DNA from: Cryptomeria japonica
Lineage: Eukaryota; Streptophyta; Pinopsida; Cupressales; Cupressaceae
DNA: 64,000 nt
Assembly (NCBI RefSeq): GCF_030272615.1
Contig: NC_081411.1
Span: forward strand, 185,984,449 to 186,048,448
Direction: 5' to 3'
A program made the translations under genes and the position numbers. The notes beneath the pieces are model-generated. The model was given only the letters and a program-made list of their open reading frames with translations. It was not told the origin of the DNA and did not search any database. Every line of letters starts with the position of its first letter. Positions within the stretch are counted from its first letter, which is position 1. Positions 45,887-57,163 of this stretch are shown here, one piece after another.

Positions 45887-48800
45887 TTAAGTATAGTACT
45901 TCTTCAGATGAATGCTGTTAGTTGGATCATCGAGCACATCTCCTTCAGAATTTGTTAGCTGATAGGCACCTAATCCATAGACTGATATGATGACATAGGG
46001 ACCCAACCAGTTAGGTTCAAATTTCCCTTTCTTTTCTCTATCTTGCTGATTTCTTGGATTTTCTTTGAGGACTAGATCACCAACCTTGAAGTTGCGAAGA
46101 ATGACCTTGTGATTGTAGCTCCTGCACATGCATTGCTGATATGCTTTGAGATGAGTATAAGCATGTTGGCATCTTTCATCTAATAGTTCCAGTTCTTGTA
46201 GTCGATTAACTCGATACTCTTCATCGGGGATTAAACCTTTCAAAGAGACTCTAAGAGATGGAATTTCTACCTCCAAGGGTAAAATAGCCTCTGATCCATA
46301 TACCAATGAATATGGTGTTGCTCTTGTAGGTGTGCGAATGCTGGTCCTGTATGCCCAAAGTGCTGGATTGAGTTGTACGTGCCAATCTTTGCCTACATCA
46401 TTCACTATTTTCTTGAGTATTTTTAGGATTGTCTTGTTAGATGCTTCTGCTTGACCATTTCCCTATGGGTAGTATGGTGTAGAAAACTGATGTTGGATTT
46501 TGAATTTTTCACATAGTTCCTGTACATCTTGGTTTTTGAAAGGTCATCCATTATCTGTGATGATTGAACTTGGAATACCATATCTGCAGATCAGATAATT
46601 TAGGATAAAAGAGGCAATTTGTTTCCCGGTCACTGTGGTCATGGGAACTGCTTCTATCCATTTGGTAAAGTATTCTATTGCAGTTATAATGAACTTGTGT
46701 CCATTTGAAGATGAAGGATGTATTTTGCCAACTAGGTCTAGTCCCCACTGACAAAAGGGCCAGCATGTTGTAAATGGCTGCAGTTCCTGTGCTGGGGCAT
46801 GTATCAGATTGCCATGGATTTGGCATTTAGGACATTTCTTGGTGAAATGATATGAGTCTTTCTCCATTGTAGGCCAGTAGTATCCCATTCGTAGAAGCTT
46901 TTTAGCAAGAGTAGTGCCACTGGAATGTGTGCCACAAATACCTTCATGAAGCTCGTGTAAAGTTGAATCGAAATCATTACGATCAAGACAACGAAGAAGA
47001 GTCCCATCTAGACCTCGACAATATAAGGTATCAGCGGTAAGGGTGTAATGGGCAGCTTGTCGAATAAAGTTACGTTTTTGGTTACGGGATTGGTCGATGG
47101 GTAAGATATTATGCTTGAGGTGGTCGTATATTGGTCCATATAACGGAGAATCTGAACCAATCAAGGCATATATAACCTGGGATTCAAAGTGGTCATAGGC
47201 GGGGGAGAACAGTTGCTCTACCAAGAACTCATAACGACTCTGTTGTTCTAGAATTTGTAGTAATGAAGCGATCGTAGCCATTGCATCGGCTGCTTTGTTG
47301 TTCAACTTTGGTATTTGTTCAAAGGTGATGTGCACAAAATACTGTATGAAGTCATCCACCATCCGTTTGTAGGGTAGTAGCTTGTCGTCCTTTGTCTGAT
47401 AGTTGTTGTTGATTTGATTGATGACCAGTTGCGAGTCTCCATAGACTTTTAATTCTATGATTTTCCATTCGACAGCCATTTTGATGCCTATGACCAATGC
47501 TTCATATTCAACCACATTATTTGTACATGGAAACATAAGCCTTTATGATCTTGGCATAGTGTGTCCTTCAGGAGTGATGAATAGAATGCCAGCCCCTGAA
47601 CCATGTTGTGTATAGGATCCATCAAAGTATAGGGTCCATTGTTTGGAAGAAAGAGCAAAAATGTCCCTATCTGAAAATTCGATGTCCATGGTTTTTTTTC
47701 TTGGTAGCGGTGCTTCAGCCAGCTAATCTGCAATTGCTTGTCCTTTGATGGCTCGTCTTTCTGTGTAGTGGATGTCAAATTCACTGAGAATCATGACCCA
47801 TTTAGCCAATCAGCCTGTGAGAGCTGCCTTGCCGAGTAGATACTTGAGAGGATCAATTTTTGCCACTATCTTTATAGTGTGTGCTAGCATATAATGTTGG
47901 AACTTTTGAGATGCAAAAACCACTGTTAGGCAAGCCTTTTCAATGAATGTATAGTTGAGCTCATAGCCATTCAATGTTCTACTGATGTAATATATGGCGC
48001 GTTCCTTTCCTTGTTGATCTTCTTGTGCCAATAGTGCCCCCAGTGAAATATCTGTTGTTGAGATATATAGTATAAGAGGCTTTCCTGCAATTGGTGGTAC
48101 TAGAACCGGTGGATTCATCAGGTACTGTTTAATTTGGTAAAAAGATTCTGCACACTTAGTCTCCCATCTGAATGGTACATTTTTGTGTAGCAAGTGGTTA
48201 AATGGCAGACTTTTATCTGCTAGTTGAGCGAAGAATCCCCTGATGGATTGAAGTCATCCTTGTAGAGATCTAAGTTGACTGATATTCTTTGGTGGTGGCA
48301 TGTCCATGATGGCTTGTACCTTTGCTGGATCAACTTCAATACCCTTAGCTGAGACTATGTAGCACAGTAACTTGCCTGATGTAACCCCGAAGACACACTT
48401 CTTAGGGTTGAGTCGGACTTGGAATTTTTGCAATCGATCAAAGATATTTGTTAGGATACTGAGATGTTTAGCTCTGGTGAAGGATTTTGCTAGCAAATCA
48501 TCCACATAGCCTTCCATAAATGTGTGCATCATATCATGGAATATCGTTGTCATTGCTCTTTGATAAGTTGCTCCTGCATTCTTTAAGCCAAAAGGCATAA
48601 CATTCCAATAGTACGTTCCCCAAGGACAGGTGAATGCTATTTTGTCTTGATCTTCAGGAGCTATTTTAATTTGATTATAGCCTGAGAAACTGTCCATTAA
48701 TGAGAGCATTGCATGGCCTGCTGTGAGATCTACAATTATATCAATACTTGGTAGAGGAAAGTCATCCTTTGGGCAAGCTTTGTTGACATCCCTGAAGTCA

Positions 48801-49957
48801 GTGCATATTCTGATACTACCATCTAGTTTTGAGACTGGAACAATGTTAGAAATCCATTCTGCATAGTCAATAGGTTGAATGAATCCGACATCTAATAATT
48901 TCTTTAATTCAGTTTTGACCATGAGTGCTACCTGTGGATTCATCTTTCATAGTTTTTGCTTGATTGGTTTGACTCCTATAGAGATGGACAAGTGATGCAT
49001 GATTAAGTGTGGATCAACTCCGGGCATATCAGCATATGACCAAGCAAAGTTAGTTTGCTGTCCTTTAAAAAAGATGATGAATGCCGATTTTTCCTCCTCT
49101 GTCAGAGATTCTGCAAGGTGAATGTTTTTGGCTACTTCTGTGGTACCAATGTTGATTGATTGAGTGGGCTCAATCAATATGGGTGATCGCTCATGAAAAT
49201 ATTTAGGAAGAGTGTCAAGTCTCCCATCGTTAGGTGCCTTAAAAAGGTTTTCACCCTCAGATGCATCCTTTATTTTTACTTTTTTGGGATCTATAGCTAC
49301 CATTAACTGGTTTTCAGCATTAGATTCTTTATTTGATTCATTTTTGTGACTAAGAGACTTGGCACTCCCTGATGGACAAACGTCGTCATTTTGTTCACTG
49401 GTAGAGCCTGTTTCAGGATTTACTATGCATAGGTAATGGATAATAGATTCATCATCTGGGAAATTTGGTATATCATGGATCTCAGGTTCATTCCAGTCGA
49501 TGAGATCAGGGAAGACAAGCGGTAAGGAATCGTTGGGCGGTTCAAGTTCGGCTACTGTAAGTGTTAGGATAGAGTTGGCATCGTGATGGGTCTTATTTTT
49601 AAAGAAGTCTAGCGTTTTATCGAGGTCTTCGATGGTATCATCTTCTACATAGACTTGATCGTAATATTTCTGTTCGCTTTCCTGAATGTCATAGATATGT
49701 TGTGGTCCAAATTCAAGAGGTCTATCTTCTGCATTATGTTCTTCTTGAGAAATGGATATGAAATCAGTATCATCTGGGATATTTGTAGCAGTATCAGAGC
49801 AGGTACCCCATTCATATTCATTTGAATCTGTCTCATAGGCATCATCCCAGATTCTATCTGTGTTGCAAACAGGTATATTGTATGGCGAAAACAAATCTTT
49901 AATGATGGATACTTTTTTGATATTTTGTGTTGATTCTGTATCTAATCCATCTTCCAC
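45887..49957 (-). pseudogene. Gypsy pol: reverse transcriptase, two RNase H domains, integrase
   Basis: One frame of 1357 codons with several stops and no frameshift. The first 280 residues are acidic and unrecognised, ending in FAWSYADMPGVDP. Reverse transcriptase covers 48943-48254 with SGYNQIKIAPEDQ, CPWGTYYWNVMPFGLKNAGA and the catalytic YVDD. A degenerate first RNase H (YISTTDISLGALLAQ) follows. The second RNase H (47640-47280) has FDGS, EYEAL, GDSQ and ADAMA acids. Integrase has the HHCC zinc motif (HELHEGICGTHSSG, CPKCQ), GLDLVG, ITDNG and, after a TAG, GNGQAEA, then the C-terminal GDLVLKENPRNQQ. Stops include TGA at 48944, TAA at 47537, TGA near 46541 and TAG near 46463. The second RNase H marks the Tat lineage. 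Confidence 0.92.
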
Positions 49958-50124
49958 GGTCTGGATTTGTTCATGATTGTGCTTCCTCGGGGAGGAATGA
50001 CGGTTTCTTGTGATGACATGATTTGTTTTTGAGCCATGGGTGTGTGAATATGAGCCACTACTGCAGATATGGCCTTCTTATGATTTAAAAGCTTTTCCTG
50101 ATGCAACTTCTGATCTTGACATTC

Positions 50125-51450
50125 TCATGCCTTACGGATTGTTTCTGTTGATTCAAAGAGTGCTTCCTGCCAGGATTCTTCCTTGTACTTCTTCTTTTCC
50201 TTCCATTGAGGTTTTGCATTTGTGTGTGGTGGCCATTTGAATAGGAAGGTGAATTTAGAACCTAATCCTTCTTTATTTCTACTAGGTTGTGAAGGAAGAT
50301 CTATAGGTTCAGTGACTCCTTCTTTGCGTTTCCCAATAGGTCCTTTACCACCATATCCCATTTGTTTCATGATTAAGTAGCCTTTTCCATACAAGTGCGT
50401 TGGTAGAACAATGTCCAGAGTGGCTGCTCTATTAGCTTCTTCTTCATCTTTGTATAGCCAGCTAAGAACGACCTTATCTTCTGATTCATGTGCTAAAGTA
50501 CCCAATTGGATGAAGGTACCATCAAATTTAGTAATGGGCTGAGTTGCCAGATGTGTTGATATAGTAGGTAAATCATGCGATCTAGGTGATGTTGGCAATC
50601 TGGTCAAACATAAAGGCTCCATAGAATATTCGCCCATGCCTTGGTCTTTGATTTGCATTTTCTATTTGAAGTCTCCCCATAAGGAGTTGGATTTTGTTGT
50701 TGGTGGATCGGATGTCGAAGACCGCTGCTTTTCTTGGTTATGAGGAACCAAACTGTCTTGGGCTGCCCCCATTGCGTTGTAATGTTGAAATGGATTGTGA
50801 TCAGCTGATATGGAGATTTCCTGTCCATCATAAGGAAAATTGACACATTGGTGATATGTAGAAGGTACTGCTTGCATTTCATGTATCCAGAGTCGTCCTA
50901 ATAAGATATTGTAGGTGAGATCAATAGTTAAGACTTGACATATAGTATCCTTTTGCACTGGTCCTACTTGAATAGATAATATCACTATTCCTTTAGAGGA
51001 CCTTTCCTCATCATCATATGCTTTTATGGTAATCTTTTTACAAGGATCAATAGATTCTTCTGAGAAGCCTAGTGCATAGATAAGTTTTAAAGTACGTATA
51101 TTAAGTCCGGCTCCTCCATCTATTAAGACTCTTTTTACTCAGTGTTTGCAAACAATGACTTCAATATGTAGAGGAGTATTATGCGGATGACTCAATGAAG
51201 TATTATCATGCTCTGAGAAGGTGAGGTTATGAGATTCTGTCATATGGGCGACCATGGCTTGAAATCTGTCTATATCCAAATTTTGAGGTACATTTGTCTC
51301 CAATAGCGCTTGCTCCAATATGTCTTTGTGTTTTGGAGATAGTTTTAACAATTCCAGGAGAGATATCTGAGCTGGAGTCTTGCGTAGTTGGTTAACCAAG
51401 TCGTATTGGATTTTTGGTGTGGTAGTTGGAGGTGCAGTATGTCCCTTCAA
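50125..51450 (-). pseudogene. Gypsy protease and following linker
   Basis: One frame with two stops (TGA at 51136-51141, TAG near 50659). VLIDGGAGLNI near 51125 is the retropepsin motif in its DGG form; ITIKAYDDEERSSKG and NILLGRLWIHEM follow. The C-terminal part holds GKGYLIMKQMGYGGKGPIGK, a G-patch-like stretch often found after Gypsy protease. The frame differs from gag (break near 51480) and from pol (break between 50124 and 49957). Confidence 0.85.
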
Positions 51451-51479
51451 GACATATTTCTGAGTCCGGGTTGTTACAT

Positions 51480-53339
51480 TGACAAATTCATGATCATGCC
51501 GATCTCGAATATTATGACATTGACTTGATGGTCTTCAGCTGATATGTGGTTGATTGTGTTGTTGTAGATATGATTAATACGAGCTCCGCATGTATCATTT
51601 GAATTTGATGCTCCATCTTTGTTATAATTTGGGAGAGGATTTTTGAAGGCTTCATAATCATTATTTGTTTTGAGACCATCCACCGTTAAGTCACCTCAAT
51701 CAATCATGTCTTGGATTATGTGTTTCAATCTCATGCACTCGTTTGTTCTATGACCCTTGTTGCGATGGAAATCACAATAGTGTGAATCATTCCACCAAGG
51801 TGGTTTGATTGGGGGTTCATAATTGTTGATTGGAGGCAAAGAAAGAATCTTGTTTGCCAACAGTTCTCTGAAGGCGGATTCTAATGATTGGCCCAGTGGT
51901 GTGAAGATACGCTTTTGGAAATTGTTCGTGTTGTTGCGTGAATTGTTGTTAGGTCCTGGATTCAGGTTTTTGTTTTGATTATCATTTGCATTGTTGGTGT
52001 TGAGTTGTCCTTGAACATTGTTTGGTGCATATGTGTTAGCACTGGGAGTAGCATTTTTAGGATTTTTCGCATTTTGAGTATTTCCTGATAAGGCAAGCAT
52101 TGGTTGTTTAGATTTGGGATCATATGATTCATTGTTGCCTTCATTTTTGTTTCGAGTCCAAAATCGAGTTTTGTCTAGATTTGTGTTATTTTGGTTATTG
52201 TAGTTTGATGAGTTTGTTCCTTCCTTATAGAACTTGAGTGTTCCCTTTTTGACACAAGCTTCCTCTACTTGAATGCCATTTTCAATCAATTTGGGAAAAG
52301 ATGGTATGCATTGAAGTTTGAGTCTGTAACTCATTTCGCCATTTAAGTTATCAATGAAGATTTCCATTTTTTCTTTTTCAGGAATATCGCAAGGATATCT
52401 TGATACCATGCATCGCCAATGTTGAAGGAATAACATGAATGTTTCATTATTCTTTTGTTTGGTGTTGCAAACATCTAGCATGGTTATGGCATGTTGGATG
52501 TTGTAAGAATAGTGGGTGATGAATTTGTTAACCAATTCATCAAATGATCTGATAGGTGGTGTAATCTTGGATAACCATTCCATTGTTTGTCCTCCCAGGC
52601 TTCTTGGGAATAACCTCATCAGATAAGTGTCATCATGAGCAAATTCAAGACTCATGGTGCAAAATTCTCGAACATGATCCCGAGGATCACTTTTCCCATC
52701 ATATTTATCAAATTTGGGAACGTCTGAGTTTGGAGGAAAAGGTACCATGTTTAATCTTCTGTCAAATGGACAAGGACAAATTTCATTTATAGAATACCGC
52801 ACTATTGTCCCTTGTTGCATATCTTGTATTTGTCTTTGCAACATTTGCATTTGTTGAGTAAGAGCAACCAAGGGCGCATTATCTTGTCGAGGGGTGAATT
52901 CTTCTCTCGTATTTGTTCTTAACTGAAAAGGTGTAGCAAATGGTATGTGTTGTTCTGGAGTTTCGAATTCAGGTATTCGCATTTCTGGTATATGTTGCTC
53001 TGGAATATGTTGTTCAGGTATGCGAGTTTCTTCTTCTCTTTGTCGTTCCTGATATGTATATTGTTGAGACCCGGTTTGAAAGACATTTGCGTCAAAATCT
53101 TCAGGAAGTTTAACGCCTTTACTCGTAAGCATGAGTAGATATTTTTCTTTGTCATTTTCCATGAGTTTTTCAATGAGTTTTTGAAATGAAGGATTTTCTT
53201 AACATTCCTGAAGAATTGCGTCAATAATTTCAGGCTCTTCTGAGGATGGAACTTCAAAAGGATTTGATAATCTGCTATTCATACTTGATTCTACAGGTGT
53301 CTCGCTTTGTTTGTTTCTTTGAGAGCGAGTGATAGGCAT
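51480..53339 (-). pseudogene. Gypsy gag
   Basis: The ATG at 53339 opens MPITRSQRNK; a TAA near 53198 interrupts, then the frame is open to 51696 (TGA) and continues to about 51480. The N-terminal third has tandem IPEQHIPE / MRIPEFETPE repeats. The gag core begins at KFDKYDGKSDPRDHVREF and includes LGGQTMEWLSKI, YNIQHAITMLDVCNTKQ and FMLFLQHWR. An Asn-rich linker leads to the Cys/His motif YCDFHRNKGHRTNECMRLKH. Structural protein of the element's particle. Confidence 0.9.
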
Positions 53340-53340
53340 T

Positions 53341-53727
53341 TTAATAGAAACTTTCAGTGATGAAAGGAACAAAGTCCTCTTCGATGTGTTGCTCAGGCAT
53401 TGGTGGTTCTGGTCGTGATGTGTTATATGTGATGCAATCGTCAGGCAGGAATGCTGGATTGATCTTTCCTCCGCAGTTTATCTTTTGATTAAAAGCAGAC
53501 TTTTGACAGTATGCTCTTGTTTTCAAGGGTTCTTTGTCAAATTCACTAGATTTGTTTTGGATATAACGTTTGACGTGATGAAGAAATACCCGATGGGATT
53601 TGAAGAGTTGACGATTGATGTATAAAAACTTATTTCTCTTGATGAATTTGGAAAAGCTAGGTTGTTGTTTCTTCAACGTGATGTTACGATAGAGGTTCTT
53701 TCTTCTCAGAATAAGGGGATTAGTCAT
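53341..53727 (-). CDS. Small basic ORF upstream of gag, uncertain
   Basis: 128 codons from ATG to a stop one base upstream of the gag ATG region. Lys/Arg-rich (about a quarter of residues), no recognised domain. Some Tat elements carry an extra ORF before gag, so this could be a remnant of one, or chance. It is not in the gag frame. Confidence 0.25.
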   Translation of the reverse strand: MTNPLILRRKNLYRNITLKKQQPSFSKFIKRNKFLYINRQLFKSHRVFLHHVKRYIQNKSSEFDKEPLKTRAYCQKSAFNQKINCGGKINPAFLPDDCITYNTSRPEPPMPEQHIEEDFVPFITESFY

Positions 53728-54184
53728 GCATGAGTGATCAATGATTTCCTTTGATTTGTGTGGATTTAGGTGATTCTTGTTTTGAAAATTTCAAATCTTT
53801 CTTTATCAGAATGAAGGTTTAGATGCCCCTTCACAATAAAGTGTGTCAAATGATATGGATAAGAAGTTTCCTGATCTGGAAACTAGATTTGACAATTTGA
53901 AAATTTTTAGACAAGTGTTTGTGAGATAAAAATCCATAAGATGTTTAAAGGATTTGATTGATACTGATGATGAAAATTTTTCGGATTATGATAGGAGAGA
54001 CGTCCTCTATTGCTCGATTCATTTCAGATTCTGACAACTTTGTTTGACACAAATTTAGCTTGAGAAAAGTTTTTAACGGTTTGTTTTTGTCACTCTGGTT
54101 TGATAAAAGATGATCTTTGATGGGAAAGTCGTATAAAATGTTTATGAAATTTTCAAAAAAAATTCAGTTTTAACTCTCTGTTTT

Positions 54185-54725
54185 TCGGCCTTGGATCACG
54201 CGCTAGAACAGAGGTTGTATGCGCTACTGAATTTCTCTGATGCGCTAAAATACTAAGCACATGCGCTAATCTGCCCCTAGACATGCACTAAAATTTTGAT
54301 TTTGGAAAAAAATTTGTTTTAACAGGTGAAAAATCCATGTGCTATACTGGGCTTGACAAGCGCTAACTATTTTGGTTTATGCGCTAATATATGGTTTCTA
54401 CGCGCTAAGCTGTTTCTTCCACGCGCTAAATTCAGGCTGTTGAAAATTGCTTTTAAGTTTGTTTGGAAAAACTATGCGCTACACTGTGTTTGACACTCGC
54501 TAACTCTTTTGTTTTATTCGCTAGTTGTGGGCACCTACGCGCTAGGATGTTGCTGCTACGCACTGGACTATTTTTCGGATGCGCTAAAGGATTGTATACT
54601 ATTTTTTTCTGAGGATGAAACGCTACTATTTTTACTGCACGTGCTAATTTGCCTTTTGGATGCGCTAATAGAAGTGTTCTATGCACTAAGATGTTGCTCT
54701 TATGCGCTAGACTGCCCTGATTTTT
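54185..54725 (+). repeat. Inner leader array of GCGCTA motifs (Gypsy element 1)
   Basis: About 20 copies of (A/C)(T/C)GCGCTA(A/G) variants, about 20-30 bp apart, with AT-rich or CTG-rich spacers. On the sense (minus) strand they read TAGCGC. The array is in the leader between the primer site and gag. Confidence 0.88.
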
Positions 54726-55009
54726 CTGTTTTGGTGTTTTTTGTGAGAATTTTAAATTTTGTTGAGAAAATTTTTAAGTGTGATGGATGATTTTCTGAAA
54801 TAACAAATGTAAGCACAGCATACAAAGTACAATCATTTTGCCTAATCTAACAGAAAGTGTATGTTCTTCGAGAATGTGTTCAAATCCCCAATGTTTTAAC
54901 AGGTTTTGGATACAAATAAAACACTTCAGATAGACTCTTTATTCAAGGGTCATAAGTAACATCATAGCCCACTAGTCTCGATACTCCGTTAGCTCAAACA
55001 GCCGTGTCA

Positions 55010-56370
55010 CCCCCTAGAGGGCGCCCGTTTTTTTGCCTTTTGCTAGAAGTTAACCCAAAGTGAATTGCTTCACAATTGAGTAGTTATCTTGGGAGATATA
55101 TGGTGAGTAATCTTGGGGGCGGATTCTTCCCCACCCTTGCACTATGATGTTACAAATGTTTGGTTACTGACTCGGCTCAAAGTTTCTAATTCTATGGTTC
55201 GTAATCAGGCTTCTCGTTCGGCTCTTAGTGATAAACTCCCTCAGGAGGCTTCCCAACCTTTAGAACAAAGGCTTTACGTATCTCGAGGATACTGGGGGAA
55301 GGCTAATCACTGCACGCAACCGTTGAAAAGGACTTTCGTCACTTTTCACTTTTGATTATAGTGGGTTGGAATTCTTGGCGTTAAAGTCGTTCCCCACTTA
55401 GGTCGTTCCCTTCACACCGGCCAAAGAATGGCTTTAAGAGTTTTTCAACCCCTCGGGAAGGCAGGCCTGCTAAAGGATTTAAATGCTTGAAGTACAGAAA
55501 GCTTAAGAGTGGCTTGGCTTTTTGGTCACCTAGTTATGGGGAGAGCATATACCTTCCACTTTCGAGACAAGTCAAACAAGGTGTTCTTTTTAGCCTTCAA
55601 AACAATGATTTGCTAACTTCTATTTGGAGATGTTGCTCCAACAAGCATGATGTTCTTTTTAACCTTTCATAGCAAAGTGTGTATTTCCAAAACTTTTGTA
55701 AAACAAGCCTGGTCAACAAAGTAAATCGTGATGTTTGGTCAACAAAATTAAAGTTGATAGGGGAAAACATTCCCTCTTTTCTTTGTACAAAATGAAGATG
55801 AGGTTCTTTTACTTTGCAAAATGAAGTGAATCCTTTTAAACACCAAAGGATGGTGAGGTTCTTTTTAAAACTTTTGCCAAAGTAAAGATTGTTGGTTCTT
55901 TTTAGAGCTTCCAAAAATGAAGTGTTTTTCCTAACTTGCAGGAATGAAAGGTTTGTTTTGTTGTTCTTTTTACCATGCAATAAAAAAAGATGAAGTTTTA
56001 TTTTAAAACACCAAAAAGGAAGGCATGAAGTTCATTTTATGCATCTAAATGAAATGATGAGGTTTATTTTAATTTGTGCAAAAAAGGAGAGTGAGTTCTT
56101 TTTAACCAACTTTTGTTGAAAGAAAGTAAAAAAAGAAACTTAAAGCCTCTAAACTTGCTCCTTCCTTTGCACAAAAAATATTAGAACCTGCACACAGTCA
56201 ATGATCAAATGTTAGTGTGGGCTTACACAAGCCTAAATTCTGATTTTGGTTACAAATTTTACAATTCTGATCCTGAAATGCCCTGAAATTTGTCTAAGTC
56301 TGAAATTTGGAAGATCTTCCAAAAACTAGATTTTGCATTACAACTCCTAGAGGTCTGAAACCCCTCTCAA
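55010..56370. other. Leader sequence of Gypsy element 1, no gene
   Basis: Between the two GCGCTA arrays. Around 55010-55470 lies a less AT-rich patch (CTAGAGGGCGCCC, CCTCGGGAAGGCAGG). From 55640 to 56130 the phrase (G/A)AAATGAAG and GTTCTTTTTA recur loosely about every 60 bp. No coding frame is supported. Confidence 0.5.
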
Positions 56371-56382
56371 ACATCTTGAAAG

Positions 56383-56492
56383 TATATATAGAATATAACT
56401 TAAAGTATAAGAAAGAGAAAAGAGAAGAGGAAATGTCACTTATACTCTTCTCTTTTCTCTTTCTTATACTTAAATGTTATATTCCATATATA
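56383..56492. repeat. Near-perfect inverted repeat, ~47-bp arms, 15-nt loop
   Basis: Left arm 56383-56429 and right arm 56445-56492 pair almost throughout; the exception is a small internal mismatch around ACTTAAAGT versus ACATTTAAGT. The arms end in purine-rich AGAAAGAGAAAAGAGAAGAG and its complement. It sits in the leader, so the sense transcript would fold into a long hairpin. Confidence 0.9.
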
Positions 56493-56544
56493 TTATGCCA
56501 CCGACAAGCCTAATTTTTGACTCTGTCATAAATTTTTGGCTCTG

Positions 56545-57085
56545 CCAACTCTATGCGCTAAACTATTGCATGAATGCGCTAAGAAAAAGCACCCACGCAC
56601 TATTATGTGCCCCCAATGCGCTAAGCTATTTTTCCGATGCGCTATTCTATTTTTCTCCCACGTCGAGACCTACAGGAAAAATTTAGTGAAAGTCACGCGC
56701 TAAAGAAAGGACTCTACGCACTAGAGTATAGACCCCATGCGCTAAACAGTAGGTGGGATGCGCTAGACTGTTAATCAGATGCGCTACTCTGTTTTGTTTC
56801 CGTGTTGAGGCCTACAGGAAAAACTTAACGGAGGTCACGCGCTAATGTTTGAACTGCATGCGCTAGATGATGGTCTCCACGCACTAAACAGTGGATTGGA
56901 TGCGCTACTCTGTTTACTGGATGCGCTAAACAGTGTTTTGCCCGTGTCGAGACTTATAGGAAAAAAAAAATTTAAATAAAATCATGTGCTACAGGAATGA
57001 CTTTATGCGCTAAACAGTAGGCTAGAAGCGCTAGACTGTTAGGCGGATGCGCTAAGGAATGTTTCTGACGCGCTGATTCCTGTTT
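56545..57085 (+). repeat. Outer leader array of GCGCTA motifs with ~142-bp higher-order units
   Basis: Roughly 22 GCGCTA-type motifs about 20 bp apart, many as GGATGCGCTA(A/G)ACTG. Superimposed is a longer repeat marked by CCGTGT(C/T)GAGACCTACAGG at about 56657, 56799 and 56941 (spacing 142 bp), with a partial fourth at 57087. Each long unit holds six or seven short motifs. Confidence 0.9.
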
Positions 57086-57137
57086 CCCGCGGACCTACAA
57101 AAGTCATTAATTTGAAAAATCGATTTGTTATTTGGGG

Positions 57138-57159
57138 TCGAGCCCCACGGTGGGCGCCA
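57138..57159 (-). promoter_or_regulatory. Primer-binding site of Gypsy element 1 (tRNA-Lys)
   Basis: On the minus strand TGGCGCCCACCGTGGGGCTC starts four bases inside the LTR. It is complementary to the 3' end of plant tRNA-Lys (from memory, ending GAGCCCCACGGTGGGCGCCA) for about 22 nt, and with one mismatch for some 27 nt. Many Gypsy elements use a shorter match. Confidence 0.85.
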
Positions 57160-57163
57160 GAAA

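Noticed and set aside
54185..57085. CRISPR-like look of regularly spaced GCGCTA motifs
   Set aside because: The repeated core is only 6-10 nt and degenerate, spacers vary, and the context is a plant LTR retrotransposon with no Cas genes.
57133..57159. Possible tRNA-Lys gene
   Set aside because: Only the 3' T-arm and acceptor part is present and it abuts the LTR at primer-site distance, so it is a primer-binding site.
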